Positions 7,710 to 16,265 of a stretch of DNA of 41,763 bases are shown piece after piece. The translations under genes were made by a program, and so were the position numbers. Every line of letters begins with the position of its first letter. Positions within the stretch are counted from its first letter, which is position 1. The stretch is taken from NCBI GenBank assembly GCA_017436785.1, contig JAFSCK010000026.1, positions 1-41,763 of the forward strand. The letters are read 5' to 3'. This DNA is from Oscillospiraceae bacterium (GTDB lineage: Bacteria > Bacillota > Clostridia > Oscillospirales > Oscillospiraceae). The notes beneath the pieces were generated by a model. That model was given only the letters and a program-made list of their open reading frames with translations, made no database searches and was not told where the DNA came from.

Positions 7710-8878
7710 CATAATACAGATTCGTAAACATTCTCAATGGCTTTACCGAAGTTCTTTTTATCAAAGGCGGCGGCGATCTCCTCGCTGCGCTTTGCCGCGG
7801 CGGCCCGCCATTCCTTATCCTCCATGACAGCATCAATGGCATGGAGAAATTCCTCGGCGCTGGTGTATTCGTAGCCGTTTTCACCCTTCTGCAGCACGTC
7901 TGCCAGACAGTCATCCTGACGGCACAGAAGGGGCAGACCGTTGGCAGCCGCTTCGATATAGGTCAGGCCCTGGGTTTCGCTGGTGGAGGCACTGACGAAT
8001 ACATCGCCCAGCTGGTAATAGTTCTGTACCTGCGCAGGGGGAACCATGCCGGTGAAGATCACATGCTTCTCTACCCCCAGCTCCTTTGCCAGCTTCTCCA
8101 GATCTGCCCTTGCAGGGCCATCTCCTACGATGAGGAATTTCAGCCCATCGTTCTGCTTCCGGGCCTCGGCAAACAGCGTAATCAGCTCATCCAGATTCTT
8201 TTCTCCGCCCAGACGGCCCAGATTGATGAGGACCTGATCCTCATCCCCGATTCCCAAGGCACGGCGCTTCTGCTGCCGCTCCTCCATGGACAGGCGCTGA
8301 TAATGCTGATCCAAACGAATACCGCTGGGCACCACGCTGATGGGTGCCCGCATACCGTAATTCTGCAGGGTATTTTCCACCTTCTGGGTGGGTGCCACCA
8401 GCGTATCCACCCGCTTTAGACGGCGTCGGGACAAAACTTTCGCCAGATAGTCACCCAGACGCTTGCTGGGAATGATGTAAGAGGTCAGATACTGCTCATA
8501 GAGCGTATGATAGGTATGCACCAGCGGCGCACCGGTAATGCGGCTGATGCGGGCAGCAAACTGGTAGCTGAAAAATTCGCACTGGCTGTGGACCACATCC
8601 GGCTTCCAGTCGATGATCTCTTGGATCAGCTTATGGCGGTAGGAGGTGGGCATCCGCAAGTCGGGATACACCGCCTTCAGCGGCACGGAGCGGATATAAT
8701 ACACCGCTCCCTCCTTATGGGAATGGAGGGTGTCGGAAATGGTCAGGATGCGCACATCATGGCCCTTTTCTGTTAATTCGTCAAATAGATTCTGCACCGA
8801 TGTGACCACGCCGTTGGTGCTGACGGTATACAGGTCGGTGGTGATCAGAACCTTTCGCTTTGTTTCCTGAGGTGTCAT
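7709..8878 (-). CDS. GT4 glycosyltransferase, diacylglycerol glucosyltransferase-like
   Basis: 389 aa, GT-B fold, family 4. The N-terminal domain begins ITTDLYTVSTNGVVTSV, the acceptor-side glycine loop typical of 1,2-diacylglycerol 3-glucosyltransferases. The C-terminal domain has GRLGGEKNLDELI, FLIVGDGP and the nucleotide-sugar EX7E motif (Glu301-Glu309 in SETQGLTYIEAAANGLP). The likely job is glucosylation of diacylglycerol at the membrane for glycolipids or lipoteichoic acid anchors. An alternative is a GT4 enzyme for another lipid or polysaccharide acceptor. Single gene with GGAGGA 6-7 nt before ATG 8878. Confidence 0.88.
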   Translation of the reverse strand: MTPQETKRKVLITTDLYTVSTNGVVTSVQNLFDELTEKGHDVRILTISDTLHSHKEGAVYYIRSVPLKAVYPDLRMPTSYRHKLIQEIIDWKPDVVHSQCEFFSYQFAARISRITGAPLVHTYHTLYEQYLTSYIIPSKRLGDYLAKVLSRRRLKRVDTLVAPTQKVENTLQNYGMRAPISVVPSGIRLDQHYQRLSMEERQQKRRALGIGDEDQVLINLGRLGGEKNLDELITLFAEARKQNDGLKFLIVGDGPARADLEKLAKELGVEKHVIFTGMVPPAQVQNYYQLGDVFVSASTSETQGLTYIEAAANGLPLLCRQDDCLADVLQKGENGYEYTSAEEFLHAIDAVMEDKEWRAAAAKRSEEIAAAFDKKNFGKAIENVYESVL

Positions 8879-9138
8879 AGAGTCCTCCGTCTATATGTAA
8901 AAAATCCTAAATATCACAGTTTTTTCTATTATATCAGAAGTTTTCTCAAATTTCTACCATCAAAATCATCAAGTTTGTCTGTTTTTACAGGCAAAAAGTT
9001 GTGGTAAAGATACGGCAAAGATGTCCGCAGGACACGAAACCAGAGAGATAGAGCGTATTTCCACTCCCCAGCCAACCTTCGCACAGCAACGCCACCATTT
9101 TCCTCTCTTTTCATAAGAAAACCTTAATCTTGTGCCCC
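8879..9138. other. Intergenic region between divergent genes
   Basis: AT-rich upstream of the GT4 gene, with a TATAAT-like -10 on the minus strand at 8933-8928 and no good -35. A short palindrome GTCCGCAGGAC lies near 9022-9032. A 61-codon minus-strand frame (8929-9114) lacks a ribosome site and is not called. Confidence 0.5.
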
Positions 9139-9167
9139 TTGCAATCTTTCTTTTCCCATGGTATGAT
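9139..9167 (+). promoter_or_regulatory. Putative promoter of the VanY-type gene
   Basis: TTGCAA (9139-9144), 17-nt spacer, TATGAT (9162-9167), about 30 nt before ATG 9197. Confidence 0.6.
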
Positions 9168-9196
9168 ATTATGTAGACTTTTCCCGGAGGAAATAT

Positions 9197-10615
9197 ATGG
9201 GAACCAAAACACGAATTTTCCTTGCGACTTTACTGGCATTGGTGATCCTGCTGTGTGCAGGTGCCGGTGGCTGGTATTGGTATGACAATAACATAGACCG
9301 CAGCGGCTGGGTCATTGAGGATGGAGTCCGGTTTTATCAGGATTTCCATGCCGATCCGGTTTCCGGCTGGATGGAATTGCCGGAGGGCCGGTACTATTTC
9401 CACGAAGACGGAACGCCCCACCTTGGATGGCAGGAGCTTGAGGGCACTACTTATTATTTCGGCACCGACGGCATCCTGCACACCGGCTGGCTGGAGCAGG
9501 ATGGCCGCACCCATTACTTTGGCGGCAATGGTGCCATGGTCTCCGGCTGGTTATGGCTGGAGGAGGGGCGGTATTATCTGGATGACGGCGTTCTTGTCAC
9601 CGGCTGGCAGGAGCTGCGCGACGGACGGTACTACTTCAGCGACGAAGGTCTTGCCACCATCGGGTTTGCGGAAATTGGCGGAAGCCGGTACTATTTTGAC
9701 AATGGCATTCTGGTCACCGGCCATCAGCAGATCGATGGACGGGACTACTACTTCCGGGAGGACGGCACCATGTTCTCCGGCTGGGAGGAAACGGAGGAGG
9801 GGCTGCGCTACTATCACGAGGACGGCTTCCTTGCCGAGGGCTGGCAGGAGATCGACGGTCAGCGCTACTATTTTAACGAAAACGGCATTATGCACACCGG
9901 CTGGCTCCAATTGGGCGAATACCGCTACTTCCTCTACGAAGACGGCACCCCCGCTACAGGTCCCGCCGTCATCAACGGAGACCAGCACTACTTCACCCCC
10001 AAGGGCATCGAGGTGGTTCTGGTGAATGCCCTGAATCCGGTTCCGGACTGGTACCATCTGGATGCGGTGAACGTAGTGGACTATCACGATGTGGACCGGC
10101 TGTGCTATGATGCACTGGTGCGGATGCTTGCCGACTGCGAAGCCGCAGGCATCGAATACAATTTTAATTCCGCCTACCGCACCCTCAACGAGCAGACCGC
10201 CATCATGGAATACCGCACCCGGGAGCATATGGAGGATTTTAATCTCGACTTCCGGGCAGCACGGGACATGGCTATGGAAACCGTCGCCATCCCCGGCACC
10301 AGCGAGCACCACTTGGGTCTTGCGGTGGATCTGCTGGGTGACGAAGCTGTGGCATGGTTTACGGAGCATTGCTGGGATTACGGCTTCATTGTCCGCTACA
10401 CCAAGGCAAAGGAGCCTATCACCGGCATTGTGGATGAGCCGTGGCACTTCCGCTATGTAGGTACCGAGGTTTCCTTGGATATGAAAGGTACCGGTCTGTG
10501 TCTGGAAGAATATCTGGGTGCCGAGGCTGTAGACATGGAGATGGTCAAAGCCCTCTACGGTGATCTGCTGTACGAGGAAACCATCTACGGCAAGGAAAAC
10601 GTGGATCTTTCCTGA
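9197..10615 (+). CDS. Cell-wall-binding D-Ala-D-Ala carboxypeptidase (VanY/DacB-type)
   Basis: 472 aa. N-terminal signal-anchor (about 7-27). Residues 35-270 hold about eleven tandem units of 20-21 aa of the form GW-x-E-x(3)-G-x-YYF-x-DG, the choline/glucan-binding-like cell-wall repeat. The C-terminal VanY domain (about 295-425) has SAYR (325-328), the SxHxxGxAxD zinc motif (Ser369, His371, Gly374, Ala376, Asp378) and EPWH (414-417), giving ligands His371, Asp378 and His417. It is predicted to trim the terminal D-Ala of peptidoglycan stem peptides while held to the wall. GGAGG lies 6 nt before the ATG. There is no vanS/R or vanA-type context, so housekeeping wall remodelling is more likely than resistance. 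Confidence 0.92.
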   Translation: MGTKTRIFLATLLALVILLCAGAGGWYWYDNNIDRSGWVIEDGVRFYQDFHADPVSGWMELPEGRYYFHEDGTPHLGWQELEGTTYYFGTDGILHTGWLEQDGRTHYFGGNGAMVSGWLWLEEGRYYLDDGVLVTGWQELRDGRYYFSDEGLATIGFAEIGGSRYYFDNGILVTGHQQIDGRDYYFREDGTMFSGWEETEEGLRYYHEDGFLAEGWQEIDGQRYYFNENGIMHTGWLQLGEYRYFLYEDGTPATGPAVINGDQHYFTPKGIEVVLVNALNPVPDWYHLDAVNVVDYHDVDRLCYDALVRMLADCEAAGIEYNFNSAYRTLNEQTAIMEYRTREHMEDFNLDFRAARDMAMETVAIPGTSEHHLGLAVDLLGDEAVAWFTEHCWDYGFIVRYTKAKEPITGIVDEPWHFRYVGTEVSLDMKGTGLCLEEYLGAEAVDMEMVKALYGDLLYEETIYGKENVDLS

Positions 10616-10628
10616 TATGGGAATCTAG

Positions 10629-10785
10629 CACAGCACTGTAGGGGGCGGCGTCCTCGACGCCCCGACCTAAAATCCGACCTTGATGGGCGGATTTTGGGAA
10701 CAACGCTGCATTCAGTAAGGATTTTGCCCCATCAAGGAGTGAAATCCCTTCGGGGCGTCCGGGAGGCCGCCCCCTACATTCCATT
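10629..10785. repeat. About 157-bp palindromic repeat, family B copy 1
   Basis: Outer inverted arms TGTAGGGGGCGGC (10638-10650)/GCCGCCCCCTACA (10765-10777). Inner parts include GGCGTC...GACGCC and AAAATCCG...CGGATTTT hairpins. A closely similar copy in the same orientation is at 35645-35802. No coding potential. Confidence 0.85.
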
Positions 10786-10820
10786 ATGCCAGTGTGTTAT
10801 GTTCCAACCGACAATACATA

Positions 10821-10857
10821 AGCAGGACACGAGCATTCGTGTCCTGCTTGCTTTTTT
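10821..10857 (+). terminator. Terminator downstream of the VanY-type gene
   Basis: 12-bp perfect stem AGCAGGACACGA (10821-10832)/TCGTGTCCTGCT (10837-10848), loop GCAT, then TGCTTTTTT. It is separated from the CDS by the family B repeat. Its T-run overlaps the stop codon of the convergent ABC ATPase gene. Confidence 0.85.
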
Positions 10858-11650
10858 ATGACAGCACCAGCTTATCATCCACTTCGTCGGAGCCGGAGGC
10901 CTGACTGAACAGGTTCAGCAGATGTTCCACCGTCAGATTTTTCTTTTCGTCACCGGAAACGTCTACCACAATGTGACCGTCGTACATCATAATAAGGCGG
11001 TTGCCATAGTTGATGGCATCGCGCATGTTATGGGTGATCATCATGGTAGTCAGCTGATTCTTTTCCACGATGCGCTGAGTGGCATCCAGCACCTTGGCGG
11101 CGGTCTTGGGGTCCAGAGCCGCAGTGTGCTCGTCCAACAGCAGCAGCTTGGGCCGCTGCAGCGTTGCCATCAGCAGCGTCAGGGCCTGCCGCTGACCACC
11201 GGAGAGAAGGCCCACCTTAGAGGTCATCCGGTCTTCCAGGCCCAGATCCAGAATTTTCAGATGCTCCCGGTAGGCTTCCCGGTCAGCCTTGGTGATGCCC
11301 ACCTTCAGAGTCCGGGGCAGTCCCCGGCGGTCTGCCAGCGCCATATTTTCCTCGATCTGCATGGTCGCCGCTGTTCCCATCATGGGGTCCTGAAAGACCC
11401 GGCCAATGTAAGCCGCCCGCTTATATTCCGGCAGGTGTGTCACATCGATGCCGTCGATGACGATGCTTCCCTCGTCCACATCAAACACACCGGCAATGGC
11501 ATTAAGCATGGTAGACTTACCGGCGCCGTTGCCGCCGATGACGGTGACAAATTCACCCTCCTTCATATGCAGATTCAGCCCATTCAGGGCCACCTTTTCG
11601 TTGACGGTGCCCGGGTTGAAAACCTTGCGGATATTGTTCAGTTTCAGCAT
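10856..11650 (-). CDS. ABC transporter ATP-binding protein (TrpXYZ-type importer)
   Basis: 264 aa. Walker A GGNGAGKST (39-47), Q-loop VFQDPMMG (about 85-92), signature LSGGQ (149-153), Walker B LLLLDE (to Glu174) and H-loop in MITHNMRD. It energises import by the membrane protein encoded upstream. The combination with a PF04392-type binding protein matches the Trp/aromatic importer family of Firmicutes (TrpXYZ). The ligand is not shown here: there is no T-box in the leader. Its ATG overlaps the permease stop by one base (TAATG), so it is translationally coupled. Confidence 0.93.
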   Translation of the reverse strand: MLKLNNIRKVFNPGTVNEKVALNGLNLHMKEGEFVTVIGGNGAGKSTMLNAIAGVFDVDEGSIVIDGIDVTHLPEYKRAAYIGRVFQDPMMGTAATMQIEENMALADRRGLPRTLKVGITKADREAYREHLKILDLGLEDRMTSKVGLLSGGQRQALTLLMATLQRPKLLLLDEHTAALDPKTAAKVLDATQRIVEKNQLTTMMITHNMRDAINYGNRLIMMYDGHIVVDVSGDEKKNLTVEHLLNLFSQASGSDEVDDKLVLS

Positions 11651-12579
11651 TATCCTCTCACCTTGTCCTTTCCATGGTGATACTGCTGCTTCCAGTGAGG
11701 AACAGCCAGGAACAGCGCCACGATCAGCGCAGAGATCAGTTTCATGTAATTGGTGTTCAGCTTCAGCTCACTGATAACAAACTGAATGACCACATAGTAA
11801 ATGATAGAACCAAGGGACACTGCCAGCAGCTTGAAGCCAAAGTTGCGGAAGATCTTGCCGAAGGCCACATCGCCGATGATGATGGCAGCCAGCGCAATGA
11901 CGATGGCGCCGCGGCCCATATTGATCTCCGCAAAGCCGTTATACTGGCACAGCAGGGCACCGGACAGGGCCACCAGCATGTTGGCCAGTGCAAAGGACAA
12001 AACCTTGTTGAAATTGGTATTGATGCCCTGCGCCCGGGCCATGTTGCCGTTGGCACCGGTAGCGCGGATGGAGCAGCCCAGCTCTGTGCCGAAGAACCAG
12101 TACAGCACGCCGATCACCACCACTGTCAGCAATCCTACCACCACAATGGGGTGCTGGAAGAACGGACGGGTACCCTTCTGGACCTCCTGCAGATACCGCA
12201 GAGATACCAGCAGGTCAAGATTATTGACATTGACCGCCACATTGGCCTTCATGTCCATAACGGCAAGGTTCACAGACCACAGTCCCAGCTGGGTCAGGAT
12301 ACCGGAAAGGATCGCAGGAATGCCGCACTTGGTATGGAAGAAGCCGGTAACGAGGCCTGCCAGCAGACCTGCCAGCATGGCCATACCCATGGCCGCCCAA
12401 ATATTCCAGCCAGCCGTCACCAGCACAGCACATACCGCGCCGCCGGTACAGAAGGAGCCATCCACCGTCAGGTCGGAGGCATCCAGTATTTTATAGGTGA
12501 TGTACACGCCAATGGCCATGATGCCCCAGATCAGACCCTGTGCAACGGCACCGGGCAGGGCATTGATAAAATTCATCAT
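11650..12579 (-). CDS. ABC transporter permease (TrpXYZ-type importer)
   Basis: 309 aa, about eight to nine hydrophobic segments. It begins INALPGAVAQGLIWGIMAIGVYITYKILDASDLTVDGSF, which is typical of this branched-chain-like (LivH-related) permease family. It forms the channel with the ATPase and takes ligand from the lipoprotein encoded upstream. GGAGG is 10 nt before the first of two adjacent ATG codons (12579 and 12576). The gap to the binding-protein gene (89 nt) holds a strong hairpin. Confidence 0.92.
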   Translation of the reverse strand: MMNFINALPGAVAQGLIWGIMAIGVYITYKILDASDLTVDGSFCTGGAVCAVLVTAGWNIWAAMGMAMLAGLLAGLVTGFFHTKCGIPAILSGILTQLGLWSVNLAVMDMKANVAVNVNNLDLLVSLRYLQEVQKGTRPFFQHPIVVVGLLTVVVIGVLYWFFGTELGCSIRATGANGNMARAQGINTNFNKVLSFALANMLVALSGALLCQYNGFAEINMGRGAIVIALAAIIIGDVAFGKIFRNFGFKLLAVSLGSIIYYVVIQFVISELKLNTNYMKLISALIVALFLAVPHWKQQYHHGKDKVRG

Positions 12580-12611
12580 TATTATCTATCCTCCAAAGCA
12601 GATATCAGCCG

Positions 12612-12647
12612 AAGTGGGCGAGTTGGGAAAACCCATCTCGCCCGCTT
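12612..12647 (-). promoter_or_regulatory. Intercistronic hairpin between binding-protein and permease genes
   Basis: A 16-bp stem (12612-12627 with 12632-12647), two imperfect pairs, loop AAAA. There is no T-run on the minus strand. It is therefore more likely an mRNA-stabilising or partial-stop element that keeps the binding protein in excess than a full terminator. Confidence 0.65.
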
Positions 12648-12668
12648 GTGTCAGCGTACTTTATGGAA

Positions 12669-13637
12669 TTATTCTGCGGGAATTACCTCGTAGCCAGCCA
12701 GAGGCGCGATGCCCAATGCTTCGCAGATGGCTGCATTGTACTTGGGGGTCTGCTTGTCGGCGTAGGCAACAGGCATGGTGGCGATGTCAGCCTCGCCCTT
12801 CAGGATCTGAGCGGCCATTTCAGCGGTCTTGACACCCAGATCGTAGTAGCTGATGGACAAGGTAGCAATGCCGCAGCCCTTGCAGATGCCCTCTTCACCT
12901 GCGATGACGGGAACGCCGGCGGGCTGGCAGATGCCGTCGATGATACCGGTGGAGGAAGCCACGGTGTTATCGGTGGGAACGTAAATCACATCGGAGTTGT
13001 CGCAGGCGGTCTGGGTGACGGCTGCCATGTCGTTGGAGTCAGCGAAGGGGTACTGGGTAACGGTCAGGCCCTTGGCTTCCAGCAGTGCCTGCACGGTATC
13101 CACCTGATACTGGGAGTTCGCCTCAGCGGAGCAGTACAGCAGGCCAACGGTCTTGGCATCGGGGCACCACTCGGTGATCATGTCTGCCTGCTTGTCCAGA
13201 GGAGCCAGATCGGAGGTGCCGGAAACGTTGCCGCCCACGGTACCGGTGAAGTTTTCAATGCCCATGGCCACGCCGTATTCGGTAACGGAGGTGCCGAGGA
13301 TGGGGATGTCTGCGGTGGCAGCGGCAGCGGTCTGGAGGGCGGGGGTGGCGTTTGCCATGATGAGGTCAACGCCCTGGGTCACGAAGTCATTGATGATGGG
13401 AGAACAGGTTGCATTGTCACCGGCAGCGACCTTCACCTGAATTTCCACGTTTTCTGCACCCATCAGTTCGGTCAGCTTATCCACAAAGCCCTGCGTTGCC
13501 TGATCCAGCGCAACATGGGGAACCAGCTGGCAGACGCCAACCACAAACTTGTCAGAAGCAGCCTTCTCGGAAGCGCCGCAGGCGGTCAGGGAAACCAGCA
13601 TCACAAGGGCCAATGCGATGGCAAGGATCTTTTTCAT
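12669..13637 (-). CDS. ABC transporter substrate-binding lipoprotein (PF04392 type)
   Basis: 322 aa. Signal peptide with lipobox LTAC, lipidated Cys20, then a periplasmic-binding-protein fold: FVVGVCQLVPHVALDQATQGF and VDLIMANATPALQTAAAATADIPILGTSVTEYG are typical of the ABC_sub_bind family, as is VIYVPTDNTVASS near 210. It captures ligand outside the membrane and delivers it to the permease. Known relatives bind tryptophan or other aromatic compounds; the ligand here is unproven. The start at 13637 gives a normal signal peptide and has AGGAGA about 10 nt upstream. Confidence 0.93.
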   Translation of the reverse strand: MKKILAIALALVMLVSLTACGASEKAASDKFVVGVCQLVPHVALDQATQGFVDKLTELMGAENVEIQVKVAAGDNATCSPIINDFVTQGVDLIMANATPALQTAAAATADIPILGTSVTEYGVAMGIENFTGTVGGNVSGTSDLAPLDKQADMITEWCPDAKTVGLLYCSAEANSQYQVDTVQALLEAKGLTVTQYPFADSNDMAAVTQTACDNSDVIYVPTDNTVASSTGIIDGICQPAGVPVIAGEEGICKGCGIATLSISYYDLGVKTAEMAAQILKGEADIATMPVAYADKQTPKYNAAICEALGIAPLAGYEVIPAE

Positions 13638-13702
13638 ACTCTTTTTCTCCTTTTCTGTGCCGCGCACATCTGTGCGCGTGCGAAATACTTTTGATAGACC
13701 AC

Positions 13703-13731
13703 ACTATAGCACTTCACCGTGATAATGTCAA
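13703..13731 (-). promoter_or_regulatory. Sigma-A promoter of the ABC importer operon
   Basis: TTGACA (13731-13726), 17-nt spacer, TATAGT (13708-13703). The leader of about 60 nt contains the palindrome CGCGCACA/TGTGCGCG (13661-13678), which might be an operator or a 5' mRNA hairpin. Confidence 0.85.
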
Positions 13732-13804
13732 CTAGGATTTATGGATTTATCATAAGCATTTAAATTTTAAATAGTAAGCGCATAGCTACCGTCATACAAG
13801 CTGC

Positions 13805-13837
13805 AAAAAAGAGAGGCTCTGCGCCTCTCTTTTTTTG
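13805..13837 (-). terminator. Terminator after the VWA gene
   Basis: 13-bp stem AAAAAAGAGAGGC/GCCTCTCTTTTTT around 13805-13836, with further pairing GCTGC/GCAGC outside. U-rich on either strand. It starts just past the stop at 13844. Confidence 0.9.
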
Positions 13838-13843
13838 CAGCTG

Positions 13844-15121
13844 TTATGCCTGTGCCAGCTTTCGGCAGGCAGCAGCCAGCTCCCGCAGGGTACTGCAGGA
13901 CACCATGGGGCAAATGGCACCCATGGTCTGGATGCTTTTGATATACTTCCACTTATTTTCCGGGATCGGATTGAGGATCAGCACCCGTCCGGCCTGCCGT
14001 TTACTTTCCTGCAGGGCGGCAATGGCCCGAGGCTGGTCGATGGTCTTGGTATCAGACAAGATCAGCAGCGTGGTGGCACTGTTCAGCACCGCAGGCTGCT
14101 TGGTATTCAGCTGCTCCAGCGCGCTGCCCAAGTCCGTACCCCGGCCATAAATGCCGGTATCCCGTACAAAGGACCGGAACAGGTCCATATTTTGCAGCTT
14201 GAAGGCATCGGCTTCCGTCATAGTCTCAGAAAACAGGAAGACCCGGGAGCTGTCAGCCACCTGATTCAGACTTTGGATAAACCGCAGGGCAAACTCCGAA
14301 AACTGGACCATGGAGCCTGAAACATCGCACAGCAGCACCAGATGCTTCCGCTGGGACCGTTTTTTCTTATATTTCAGCCGGTAAAAGCTGCCGCCGGTCT
14401 CCAGACCCTTCCGGAAGGTCCGGCGAAAATCCAGCTTGCCGGTGTGGCCTCCCTGTTTCCGCTTGGCAGACAGCTCTCCATTGATCTGCCGTGCTACAGT
14501 CTGGATGATCTCGATGGCCTTGGGGATCTCCGTATCCTTGAAATCAGAAATGTCCCGGTAGAGAATACCGATCTCCGGGTCTGCCTCCTGGCCGCCCAGG
14601 CCTGCATTTTCCATCAGCATCTGCTGCTCCATAATGGCACGGGCAAAGACCGAGTGGATGAACTCGCCGTAGAGCTTGGGATTCCGCTCCGCCGTAGCCC
14701 GATACTTGTCCATGAAATTGCGCAGCCGCTGGCGAGCTTCCTCCGGCATGGCAGCATAGGTCTCCCGCTGCTTTTCATCCAGATCCATGGGCTGGCCGTT
14801 CAGCTGCAGCTCCTCCTCGGCCTCCTGCCGGTGCTGCTGCAGCTCCTTCTCCCGCTCCATCTGCTCCTTGGCCTGCTGACGCATTTTCTCCTCGGAGATA
14901 AAAAAGCCATCAAAGACCCGGTCGAAGGTGATCTGTTCCTCTCGTGACTTGGCATAGACCGTCCGCAGGGCGGTTTTGACCTTCTCCCGGTCCTCCATAC
15001 CCAATGCGATAAGCAGGCGGCTGGCATCCTCGGTTTCCTTGGGGCTCACCGCAAGTCCCTGCAGCCGGAGCATCCGGGAAAAGGCAGAGAGCTTTTCCAG
15101 ATAAACGTCCGGCTCAATCAT
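13844..15121 (-). CDS. VWA-domain protein, CoxE-like partner of a MoxR ATPase
   Basis: 425 aa. An acidic/glutamine-rich helical segment (about 75-125) precedes a C-terminal von Willebrand A domain (about 258-420) with MIDAS motif DVSGSM (Asp266, Ser268, Ser270), a conserved Thr in GRGTDLG, and LLILSDTKT. It is cytosolic, with no signal peptide. CoxE-type VWA proteins bind MoxR AAA+ ATPases and act as chaperone systems that mature metal enzymes or protein complexes. The ATG at 15121 overlaps the ATPase stop by 8 nt, so the two are coupled. The client protein is not encoded in this window. Confidence 0.88.
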   Translation of the reverse strand: MIEPDVYLEKLSAFSRMLRLQGLAVSPKETEDASRLLIALGMEDREKVKTALRTVYAKSREEQITFDRVFDGFFISEEKMRQQAKEQMEREKELQQHRQEAEEELQLNGQPMDLDEKQRETYAAMPEEARQRLRNFMDKYRATAERNPKLYGEFIHSVFARAIMEQQMLMENAGLGGQEADPEIGILYRDISDFKDTEIPKAIEIIQTVARQINGELSAKRKQGGHTGKLDFRRTFRKGLETGGSFYRLKYKKKRSQRKHLVLLCDVSGSMVQFSEFALRFIQSLNQVADSSRVFLFSETMTEADAFKLQNMDLFRSFVRDTGIYGRGTDLGSALEQLNTKQPAVLNSATTLLILSDTKTIDQPRAIAALQESKRQAGRVLILNPIPENKWKYIKSIQTMGAICPMVSCSTLRELAAACRKLAQA

Positions 15122-16019
15122 GGTGGTGTCCCCCATGGTGGTGATGGCCGCAGTGACCGCCGCACTGGCAGTCCTCCTCCCCGTCAAGGTCCATGGCGGT
15201 AATATCCTCGTTGTTCTTCAGCACGAAGCCCGCCGTCTGCCGCAAGGCATCGGGGGTCAGCTCCCGGATGCCGAGTGCATCCAGCGCCGCTGCCCAGTCC
15301 AGCGTCTCTGCAATGGAGGGCTTTTTCAGGATGGTTTCGTTGGCCCGGAGTTTCTGGACCGCCAGCGCCACCTGGGCGCAGAGCCGGTCATCCACATGGG
15401 GCAGCTTGGCCCGGAGGATGGCAAGCTCCTTCTGCATGTCCGGATATTCGATATACAGGTACGCGCAGCGGCGGCGCAGAGCCTCGCTGAGGGGCCGGGC
15501 CCGGTTGGAGGTCAGCACCACAAAGGGAATGGTTTTTGCCCGAATGGTGCCCACCTCGGGGATAGAAACCTGCATTTCCGACAGCAGTTCCAGCAAAAAG
15601 GCTTCAAATTCTTCGTCTGCCTTGTCAATTTCGTCGATCAGAAGTACTACGGGCTTGTCGGACCGGATGGATTTCAGCAAAGGCCGCTCCAGCAGGTATT
15701 CGTCGCTGAACAGGGATTTGGTCAGAGCCTCCTTGTTCTGAGAATCCATGTTCACCTGAATGGATAATAGCTGCTTCTGATAGTTCCACTCGTACAGGGC
15801 CTTGCTTTCGTCCAGGCCTTCATAGCACTGTAAGCGCACCAGATCCCGATCCAAGCTTGACGCCATCACCTTGGCAATTTCCGTCTTGCCAACGCCTGCA
15901 GCGCCCTCGATCAGCAGGGGCCGCCCCAGCTGCAGGGCTACATACAGCACCGTGGCAAGGGTGTCGTCATAAATATAATGGGATTCGTCCATTTTTTGTT
16001 TCAATTCATCAAAGGTCAT
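15114..16019 (-). CDS. MoxR-family AAA+ ATPase with His/Cys-rich tail
   Basis: 301 aa. Walker A GAAGVGKT (39-46), Walker B VVLLIDEID (124-132), sensor 1 in FVVLTSNRARPLSEALRRRC, and the helical lid (about 200-270). After a short acidic stretch the last about 20 residues are dominated by His, Gly and Cys (two Cys in DCQCGG, one in GHCGHHHH, then GGHHHD), an apparent metal-binding tail not needed for AAA+ function. With the coupled VWA protein it forms a MoxR-CoxE-like remodelling pair. AAGGAGG lies 8 nt before ATG 16019; a TATAAT -10 is at 16048-16043 without a good -35. Confidence 0.92.
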   Translation of the reverse strand: MTFDELKQKMDESHYIYDDTLATVLYVALQLGRPLLIEGAAGVGKTEIAKVMASSLDRDLVRLQCYEGLDESKALYEWNYQKQLLSIQVNMDSQNKEALTKSLFSDEYLLERPLLKSIRSDKPVVLLIDEIDKADEEFEAFLLELLSEMQVSIPEVGTIRAKTIPFVVLTSNRARPLSEALRRRCAYLYIEYPDMQKELAILRAKLPHVDDRLCAQVALAVQKLRANETILKKPSIAETLDWAAALDALGIRELTPDALRQTAGFVLKNNEDITAMDLDGEEDCQCGGHCGHHHHGGHHHD

Positions 16020-16105
16020 ACTACCGCCTCCTTTTCGATATGATTATATCATAAGCTGGGGCATTTTGGAAGTAACAAAGTCACGGAAAGATATTCCCCG
16101 TCTAT

Positions 16106-16256
16106 ATGTCATTGCGAGCAAGTGCGCACACTGGTGTGGTGATCGAAGGGAATGCCTGTGGTGCAATCCCCCACAAGTTTCCGGAATGTATCCTTTACGG
16201 GTACTGCGCGGACCTTTGAAGGGGATTGCCACGTCGCTTCGCTCCTCGCAATGACA
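16106..16256. repeat. MITE-like repeat, family A copy 1
   Basis: Terminal inverted repeats ATGTCATTGCGAG (16106-16118)/CTCGCAATGACAT (16244-16256). Internal GTGCGCACACTGGTGTG and GGGGATTGCCACGTCGCTTCG blocks are shared with the other copies. No gene inside. Confidence 0.85.
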
Positions 16257-16265
16257 TCATTTTTC

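Noticed and set aside
8929-9114. 61-codon minus-strand frame between GT4 and VanY genes
   Set aside because: No ribosome site, overlaps the GT4 upstream region with its -10, and no family resemblance.
9197-10615. Vancomycin resistance gene
   Set aside because: The VanY domain is present, but there is no vanS/vanR, vanH, ligase or vanX nearby, and the wall-repeat architecture suggests ordinary peptidoglycan trimming.
13638-13702. T-box or riboswitch in the leader of the Trp-type importer
   Set aside because: The leader is only about 60 nt with one short palindrome; too short for a T-box and lacking its conserved motifs.
16106-16256. CRISPR repeat or array (because of recurring repeats)
   Set aside because: Copies are dispersed between genes, vary in length, have inverted ends and no regular spacers.
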